Assembly (NCBI GenBank): GCA_029863825.1
Contig: JAOTUP010000131.1
Coordinates: 1 to 6,229, forward strand
Reading direction: 5' to 3'
DNA: 6,229 bases
Source: Acidobacteriota bacterium
Lineage (GTDB): Bacteria; Acidobacteriota; Thermoanaerobaculia; Multivoradales; JAHEKO01
The notes beneath the pieces were generated by a model that made no database searches, was not told the origin of the DNA, and saw nothing but the letters and a program-made list of their open reading frames with translations. Positions 1-4,646 of this stretch are shown here, piece after piece. Numbering within the stretch: position 1 is the first letter of the stretch; each line of letters begins with the position of its first letter. The position numbers and the translations under genes were made by a program.

Positions 1-44
1 TCCGAGCGGCCTCGACCGCAGCACCAAGATGCGGTATTCGTTTT

Positions 45-100
45 CACGCCCCCACGCCCCCACGCCCCCACGCCCCCACGCCCCCACGCTCTCACGCTCT
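45..100. repeat. Tandem array of an 8-bp unit (7 copies)
   Basis: Five perfect copies of CACGCCCC (45-84) are followed by two copies of the variant CACGCTCT (85-100), with no spacers. The array ends exactly at the stop codon of the minus-strand coxG-like gene: the stop triplet (100-102) uses the last base of copy seven. Read on the minus strand, the array gives five G5 runs separated by the three bases CGT, so it lies in the 3' untranslated part of that gene's transcript. The unit is not a multiple of three and no gene is supported across it. Function is unknown. Seven uninterrupted copies in register cannot be chance. Confidence 0.95.
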
Positions 101-741
101 CAGGAACACGCCCGCGTGATCAGCACGACCGCCAGTGTGTAGAGGACCAGGGCGATGCTGAAGACCAGCGGCCGGCGCTCCGGTGGCACGAGTTCGCCCG
201 CGAGCTCCTTGGCGAATTTGGCGGCGAAGACGGCCTGAGATGGCGGCTTGGGAGCGGAAGGTACGACGGTAGCGCCGGCAGCCGACGCGTCGGCGGGCGC
301 CGCTTCTTGCGCCAGGTGCTGATCCAGGCCTTCGAGTGCTTGGCGGGTCAGGACCTTGGCCGAGCTGTCGAGGAGGCGTTGGCCGACGCCGGCGATCCGG
401 CCGCCGACCTTGGCGTCGACGTCGTAGACGAGGCGAGTTCTTGCCGTCTCTTCGGTCAGCTGGAGGGTTCCGAGACCCTCGACGAAGCCCGCTGCTCCCT
501 TGCCGCTCATCTTGAAGACGTAGCCGCTCAAGGGATCGAGATCGGACAGCTCGAGTGTGCCCTGGAACTTTCCCTGTACCGGGCCGACCCGGATATTGAG
601 GGCGCCTTCGTAGCGGTTCTCTCCAACCTCGTCGAGGCGCTCGAAGCCGGGCAAGGAGCTCGACAAGACTTTCGGGTCGAGGACTGCTTCCCACACGGCT
701 TGGCGCGGCGCATTGAAGAGATGATCGCCCTGAATCTTCAT
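100..741 (-). CDS. CoxG-like SRPBCC-family protein with C-terminal membrane anchor
   Basis: The 213-residue product resembles the CO dehydrogenase subunit G (CoxG) family, a START/SRPBCC hydrophobic-pocket fold. Residues 1 to about 145 form the domain: the start MKIQGDHLFNAPRQAVWEAV and the later stretch KGAAGFVEGLGTLQL match the family pattern. An Ala/Pro-rich linker follows (about 147-175), then a single hydrophobic helix (about 190-209, FSIALVLYTLAVVLITRA) near the C-terminus. This suggests a cytoplasmic domain tethered to the inner membrane. CoxG proteins are known to attach CO dehydrogenase to the membrane and have been linked to quinone handling, but family members also occur in genomes without that enzyme. 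No CO dehydrogenase subunit gene is in this window, so the partner here is unknown. The ATG start fits the family N-terminus and no in-frame alternative is better. No Shine-Dalgarno sequence precedes it. It is divergent from the HlyD-type gene. Confidence 0.85.
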   Translation of the reverse strand: MKIQGDHLFNAPRQAVWEAVLDPKVLSSSLPGFERLDEVGENRYEGALNIRVGPVQGKFQGTLELSDLDPLSGYVFKMSGKGAAGFVEGLGTLQLTEETARTRLVYDVDAKVGGRIAGVGQRLLDSSAKVLTRQALEGLDQHLAQEAAPADASAAGATVVPSAPKPPSQAVFAAKFAKELAGELVPPERRPLVFSIALVLYTLAVVLITRACS

Positions 742-983
742 GAGCAGATTGTATCGGGGTCGGTGAGACTCCGCTCGAGCGCCGGTCTCGGAGTAGTAGT
801 GTCTCTTTCAGAGGGCTTGTGCCGCGGACGAAGTCTGGCCACGCCGACCTCCGGTATATTCAGCCGGAAGACGCAGTGCGACTCACAAACCGAAACGCGT
901 CAAGAGCGAGGGTCTTTCCGAGACGTGGGCGCGACGGAAGAGGTAAGGCGACTCACAGTCGTGCATGAAAATCGAGCAGGGAC
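742..983. other. Divergent intergenic region between coxG-like and HlyD-type genes
   Basis: No gene is supported here. The stretch should hold the promoters of both flanking genes. On the minus strand, TACAAT (748-753) lies just before the coxG-like start. On the plus strand, TATATT (855-860) is the best -10-like hexamer before the HlyD-type gene, but no good -35 box lies 16-18 bp upstream of it. A 10-bp direct repeat, GCGACTCACA, occurs at 878-887 and 948-957, exactly 70 bp apart. It could be a pair of protein-binding sites or chance. Confidence 0.5.
748..753 (-). promoter_or_regulatory. Possible -10 box of the coxG-like gene
   Basis: TACAAT matches five of the six bases of the TATAAT consensus. 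Only six bases separate it from the ATG of the coxG-like gene, so a transcript started at the usual distance would begin at or within a base or two of the start codon. No Shine-Dalgarno-like sequence lies between, which fits a leaderless message. There is no recognisable -35 box at 16-18 bp, so the call is weak. Confidence 0.35.
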
Positions 984-1409
984 GTGGACACAAACGATCA
1001 CACGCCATCGGCGGACGCCGATTCATCATCGGGGCTGTTTCGCGAGGAGGCGATACGACACCACTTCGACGAGGCCGAGCAAGGTGATCTCCTCAGGGTC
1101 TCCTCGGGATGGGCGAACTGGATCTACTGGTTTCTGGTCGGCGTCGTGGGTATCGGCTTCCTCTATCTTGTTTTGGGCACGGCCCCGATCTACGTCTCGG
1201 GACCGGCGATCCTGAGGATCGGCGGTGCTACGCCGCTGACTTCGCCAGTCGTCGGAACGATTCAGTCGGTGGAGGTTCTTCCGGGCCAACAGGTCGCGGC
1301 AGGCCAGGTGCTGGTGCGATTTCGTGCCGAGCGCGAGAAAGCTCAACTAGCGATGTACCAGAAAGAGTTCGAGCTACAGCTCCTTGCCCGTCTCCGCAGC
1401 AGGAGGTGA
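984..1409 (+). CDS. HlyD-type periplasmic adaptor (membrane-fusion) protein, truncated N-terminal part
   Basis: The frame encodes 141 residues that look like the N-terminal half of an HlyD-family adaptor, the periplasmic bridge of ABC-type export systems. A polar cytoplasmic N-terminus containing FREEAIRHHF (19-28) leads to one transmembrane helix (about 46-66, WIYWFLVGVVGIGFLYLVLGT). A first biotinyl/lipoyl half-motif follows (about 85-113, with SPVVGTIQSVEVLPGQQVAAG), then the start of the helical hairpin (KEFELQLLARLR). It then stops abruptly after SRR. A working adaptor needs the rest of the hairpin, the second lipoyl half and a beta-barrel. The second lipoyl half is recognisable immediately downstream in another frame (1400-1555), so this gene is probably inactive. 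Start: GTG 984 is used because an in-frame stop lies at 966-968; a weak GAG at 974-976 is the only ribosome-site candidate. No ABC transporter partner is in the window. Confidence 0.7.
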   Translation: MDTNDHTPSADADSSSGLFREEAIRHHFDEAEQGDLLRVSSGWANWIYWFLVGVVGIGFLYLVLGTAPIYVSGPAILRIGGATPLTSPVVGTIQSVEVLPGQQVAAGQVLVRFRAEREKAQLAMYQKEFELQLLARLRSRR

Positions 1410-1555
1410 GGCTCGAACCGTCGGTCGGGGGCACGCTTCTCAGCGTCCGGGTGCGGATCGGTGATCGGGTCGTGCGCGGTCAGGTCGTCGGGCACTGCGC
1501 GAGTATGTTGTGGCACGGCTTCGAAGGTACCGAAATGGGGAGTGAGAAGAACTAG
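1400..1555 (+). pseudogene. Out-of-frame C-terminal remnant of the HlyD-type gene
   Basis: In the frame shifted relative to 984-1409, this stretch reads QQEVRLEPSVGGTLLSVRV, then RIGDRVVRGQVVG, and ends at TAG 1553-1555. The pattern xxPxxGxLxxVxVxxGxxVxxGQxV is the second lipoyl half-motif of HlyD-family adaptors and mirrors the first half encoded at about residues 86-110 of the upstream frame. It has no start codon or ribosome site of its own. The simplest explanation is an internal deletion near 1395-1405 that removed the hairpin between the two halves and changed the frame. The tail after GQVVG does not look like the expected hydrophobic strand and barrel, so there may be further loss at the 3' end. 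Confidence 0.6.
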
Positions 1556-1562
1556 GATAGGG

Positions 1563-1598
1563 AAAGAAAAAAGCCCGACGCGAGGCCTCGCGTCGGGC
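1563..1598 (-). terminator. Intrinsic (rho-independent) terminator of the M16 peptidase gene
   Basis: A perfect palindrome spans 1573-1598: arm GCCCGACGCGAGG (1573-1585) and its exact complement (1586-1598). Allowing a four-base loop, it folds into an 11-bp GC-rich stem. On the minus strand it is followed by six T, then C, then three T (complement of 1563-1572). This is the classic hairpin plus U-tract and sits 28 bp past the peptidase stop codon. On the plus strand the hairpin is followed by a mixed sequence with no T-run, so it is oriented for the minus-strand transcript, although the hairpin could still hinder plus-strand readthrough from the HlyD remnant. Confidence 0.93.
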
Positions 1599-1625
1599 CG
1601 AGTGATCCCAATTGCAGCTAGGAGC

Positions 1626-4370
1626 CTATTCGGCGACCGGGTTGCCGTCGGCGTCGAGGATCTCGATGTCGGCGTAGCCGAGCTCGCGGATGCCCGCTTC
1701 GATCTTCTCGCGATCACCAACGACGATCCAGACGACGCTGTCCGGCTTCACCAGGGTCTTGGCGGCTTGTGACACCTGCGCGAGGTCGAGTCCGGTGACC
1801 TTTTCCGCGTAGGTGTCGAAGTAGTCGTCGCTGTATCCGAAGCGAACGAGCTCGGCGAGCGAACCTGCAACGTCACCCGCCGTCTCCCACTGCCCCGGAA
1901 GCGTCAGCGTCCGACTGTCCTTGGCGCGTTTCATCTCCTCGTCGGTCGGCGGGTTGTCGGCGACGATGCCCCCGAGCTCGTTGGTGACTTCGATCATCGA
2001 TTCCTTCGTCTTGTCGGTCTGCACCGGTGCATAGGTGACGAATGGTCGTTGGCCGCGGGCTCCGGGGATGAAAGTTCCGGAGCCGTAGGACCAACCCTTG
2101 TCCTCGCGCAGATTCATGTTGATGCGCGAGATGAAGTCACCGCCCAGAACCGTGTTCATGGTCTCGATGGCAACCTCTTCCGGGTTGTCCTTTGGTGGTG
2201 CCAGATGACCGGCGAAGATGACCGACTGTTCCGAGCCCGGTCGATCGATGAGGTAGACGGACTGCGCGTCCTTGTTGGAAACCGCGGCGATATTCTTCGT
2301 CGGCGCGTCTCCCGACGTCCAGCCGCCGAAGCGTTTCTCGAGTGCCGGCGTGATCTCGGCGAGAGTCGTGTCACCGACAACGAGGAGCGTGGCGTTGTTG
2401 GGCAGGAACCAGGATTGGTGAAACGCCACCACGTCATCGCGATCGATCTCGGAAACGGTGGCCTCGTACCCCGAGCCGGTAAAGGGCACCGAGTAGGCGT
2501 GATCGGCGCCGTAGATGAGCCTGGGAAAGACTCTCAGCGCCATCTGAATGGGCGTGGCTTTCTCGCGCTGAATCCGCGCCAGCTGCTGTTGCCGGAGGCG
2601 GGTGAGCTCGTTTTCTGGAAACGCCGGATTGAGAATGACGTCGGCGAAAAGGTCCAGCGAGTGACCCAGGAACGGCGTGAGAGCCGACATGCGAACGATC
2701 GACTGATCGACGTTGGACGACGTCTCGAGCTCGGCTCCCAGCAGGCTGAGCTGGTCGGAGATCTCCAGTGCCGAGCGCGTTTGAGTGCCCTCGTCGAGCA
2801 TGTCGAGCGTCAGGCGCGCGGTTCCCATCGGCGCGAATTGGTCAGCCGCATAGCCGGCGTCGACCAGTAGGCGCAGGTCTACGAGCGGCGCGGCGTGACG
2901 CTCGGCGAGGATGACCTCGAGACCGTTGGAGAGTGTGGCCCTTTGGATATCCGGGAAATCAGCCGCCGGCGGAGTCCCTTCATCGGGGAGCTTGGAGCGA
3001 TCGGCACCGGTCGTCGCCGCTTTGAGTTCGGGGAAGGGGTGCACTTCGATGGCGACCTGACCGTTCGCCAGCCACTCGGCCGCAGCCGCTTTGACGTCGT
3101 CGATCGAGGCGACCTTGAGGCGTTCGAACCGTTCTTTGTAGCGCGCCGGGTGTCCGCCGTAGACCATGTGGCGGGCGAGAAGATCCGATTTCCCACCGAA
3201 CCCGCCGACGCCTTCGATATCACGCACGAGCTCCGCGAAGCGCTGTGTCTTGGCTCGCCGGAGCTCTTCAGCTGTCGGTCCTTCGGTGATGAGCCGCGCG
3301 AGCTCTTCGTCGACGGCGCGCTCGACCGCGGCCAGATCACCGCCGGGCTGGGCGGTGGCGTTGATCACGAAGTTGCCGCTGATTTCAAACGGCCACACCC
3401 AGGCGTTGACGTCGGTGGCAATCTGCTCGTCATAGACTAAGCGTTTGTACAGGCGAGACGTCTTGCCTTCGGCCAGGACATCGGCAACCAGGGAGAGGTA
3501 GTCGTTTTCGGCCGTACCCCATTGCGGGATGTTCCACTGCTTGTAGATCCGAGCCTGAGGAACACGGTCCTGAATGGAGACACGCTGATTCTCCGTGCGC
3601 TTGGCGATCCACCCGGCCTGCTTGGAGATCGGCGGACCGGAAGGGATGTCGCCGAAGTAGTGGGCGACCTTCTCCTTAGCGGTCTCGACGTCTATGTCGC
3701 CTGCCAGAACCAGGACCGCATTGGCAGGGCCGTAGTAGGTCTTGAACCACTCGTGAACGTCATCGAGGGAGGCGGCATCGAGATCATCCATCGAGCCGAT
3801 AGTGCTCCAGGAGTACGGATGCGCTGCAGGATAGGCCGTGCCTGGCAGGATGTTCCAGACCTCGGTGTAGGGTTGATTGTCACGCTGGCGCTTCTCGTTC
3901 TTCACCACGTCGCGCTGCTCGTCGAGCCGCGCCTGGTCGACCGCTCCGAGCATGTGACCCATGCGGTCGGACTCCATCCACAGAGTGAGATCGAGAACGT
4001 TGGTCGGCACGTTTTGGAAGTAGTTGGTGCGGTCGAGCCAGGTCGTGCCGTTCAATTCTGTGGCGCCGATCCGTTCCAGAACCTTGAAATAATCGTCGTT
4101 GTAGTTCTCCGAGCCGTTGAACATCAGGTGCTCGAATAAATGGGCGAACCCGGTCTTGCCCGGCTTCTCGTTCTTCGAGCCGACGTGATACCAGATGTTG
4201 ACGGCGACAATGGGCGCCTTGTGATCTTCGTGGACGATGACCGTCAAGCCGTTGTCGAGAGTGAATATTTCGAACGGAACGTCCGGTATCTCGAAGTCGA
4301 CCTCCGCCCGTGCGATGAAGGGAAGAACAGTCAATGCAGCCAGAGTCAAAAGTGAAATGCGTCGAATCAC
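1626..4370 (-). CDS. Secreted two-domain M16 (insulinase/pitrilysin-type) zinc metallopeptidase
   Basis: The 914-residue protein has a Sec signal peptide (about 1-22: RR, hydrophobic core, cleavage likely after ARA), placing it in the periplasm or envelope. The first M16 unit carries the inverted zinc motif H77-L-F-E80-H81 (in GFAHLFEHLMFNG) and the third ligand E159 in NEKRQ, 78 residues after H81, as the family requires. The middle M16_C segment has YYGPANAVLVLAGDID (about 211-226). The second unit repeats this architecture about 442 residues later (LSNGLEVIL near 480; FLPNNATLLVVGD near 650), but the zinc residues are replaced by R519, L522 and D523, so it is a non-catalytic half. It retains LREDKGWSYG with the R755/Y762 pair typical of substrate binding in the C-terminal half. 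M16 enzymes cut unfolded peptides inside a clamshell chamber; the substrate here is unknown. Start: GTG 4370 has GGAGG (4380-4384) nine bases upstream and directly precedes the signal peptide. The frame stays open upstream to 4889, but that part runs into lepA antisense and is not protein-like. Confidence 0.93.
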   Translation of the reverse strand: MIRRISLLTLAALTVLPFIARAEVDFEIPDVPFEIFTLDNGLTVIVHEDHKAPIVAVNIWYHVGSKNEKPGKTGFAHLFEHLMFNGSENYNDDYFKVLERIGATELNGTTWLDRTNYFQNVPTNVLDLTLWMESDRMGHMLGAVDQARLDEQRDVVKNEKRQRDNQPYTEVWNILPGTAYPAAHPYSWSTIGSMDDLDAASLDDVHEWFKTYYGPANAVLVLAGDIDVETAKEKVAHYFGDIPSGPPISKQAGWIAKRTENQRVSIQDRVPQARIYKQWNIPQWGTAENDYLSLVADVLAEGKTSRLYKRLVYDEQIATDVNAWVWPFEISGNFVINATAQPGGDLAAVERAVDEELARLITEGPTAEELRRAKTQRFAELVRDIEGVGGFGGKSDLLARHMVYGGHPARYKERFERLKVASIDDVKAAAAEWLANGQVAIEVHPFPELKAATTGADRSKLPDEGTPPAADFPDIQRATLSNGLEVILAERHAAPLVDLRLLVDAGYAADQFAPMGTARLTLDMLDEGTQTRSALEISDQLSLLGAELETSSNVDQSIVRMSALTPFLGHSLDLFADVILNPAFPENELTRLRQQQLARIQREKATPIQMALRVFPRLIYGADHAYSVPFTGSGYEATVSEIDRDDVVAFHQSWFLPNNATLLVVGDTTLAEITPALEKRFGGWTSGDAPTKNIAAVSNKDAQSVYLIDRPGSEQSVIFAGHLAPPKDNPEEVAIETMNTVLGGDFISRINMNLREDKGWSYGSGTFIPGARGQRPFVTYAPVQTDKTKESMIEVTNELGGIVADNPPTDEEMKRAKDSRTLTLPGQWETAGDVAGSLAELVRFGYSDDYFDTYAEKVTGLDLAQVSQAAKTLVKPDSVVWIVVGDREKIEAGIRELGYADIEILDADGNPVAE

Positions 4371-4379
4371 GAGTGGAAT

Positions 4380-4384
4380 CCTCC
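4380..4384 (-). promoter_or_regulatory. Shine-Dalgarno site that fixes the M16 peptidase start
   Basis: GGAGG on the minus strand is placed nine bases before GTG 4370. It is the strongest ribosome site in the window and decides the GTG start over the long upstream open frame. Confidence 0.85.
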
Positions 4385-4436
4385 AGGTTGAAACAGAAGT
4401 GGGCAGGCCGGTGGCGCTGCCGAATAACGTTCCCAG

Positions 4437-4442
4437 AGTATA
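4437..4442 (-). promoter_or_regulatory. Candidate -10 box of the M16 peptidase gene
   Basis: TATACT matches five of six bases of the sigma-70 -10 consensus. A start of transcription about seven bases downstream would give a leader of about 60 bases containing the GGAGG ribosome site. No clear -35 hexamer is visible at 16-18 bp spacing, so the assignment rests on the -10 alone. Confidence 0.45.
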
Positions 4443-4646
4443 CCTGCGGAACCCCGGGTCCGACGTTCTCGCTCGCAATGCTGGAGGAAAGAAGACAGCG
4501 CGTTCAGTCGCGGACCCCGAGGTCATCTGGCTTGCGCGGCCAGCCGGCAAGGAGAAAGGTGCGGTCGCCTGGCGGCTCGCCTCGGTGTCGCACGTCGTCT
4601 CCGGGTAAACTTGACCGCTGTCCGGAAGAACCTGAGAAACCTGGCC

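Larger units (their letters stand above)
4371..4646. other. Divergent intergenic region between the M16 peptidase gene and lepA
   Basis: No gene is supported in these 276 bases. The region must hold the promoters of two divergent units. On the minus strand, TATACT (4437-4442) is a good -10 candidate for the peptidase, and GGAGG (4380-4384) is its ribosome site. On the plus strand no convincing promoter for lepA is visible; TAAACT at 4606-4611 is the nearest -10-like hexamer and lacks a -35 partner. No riboswitch, hairpin-plus-T terminator or repeat was seen. Confidence 0.6.

Noticed and set aside
1..44. Edge of a further gene
   Set aside because: Frames are open on both strands, but 44 bases give no recognisable protein, stop codon or ribosome site, so nothing can be supported.
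45..100. CRISPR array
   Set aside because: The units are 8 bp and directly adjacent, with no unique spacers, so this is a simple tandem repeat.
92..694. 200-codon Arg-rich open frame on the minus strand
   Set aside because: It is a shifted frame inside the coxG-like gene; the Arg/Pro-rich composition is a high-GC frame artefact.
307..1215. 302-codon open frame on the plus strand
   Set aside because: It is antisense to the coxG-like gene, crosses non-coding sequence and overlaps the HlyD-type gene in the wrong frame. It has no family resemblance.
2049..2870. 273-codon open frame on the plus strand
   Set aside because: It lies wholly antisense to the M16 peptidase and its Arg/Gly/Val-rich product is typical of complementary-strand shadows in high-GC genes.
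4611..4646. TTG at 4611 as the lepA start, or TTGACC at 4611-4616 as a -35 box
   Set aside because: The extra 12 residues do not fit the LepA N-terminus and no ribosome site precedes TTG. As a -35 box it would need a -10 near 4634, where GAGAAA is a poor match.
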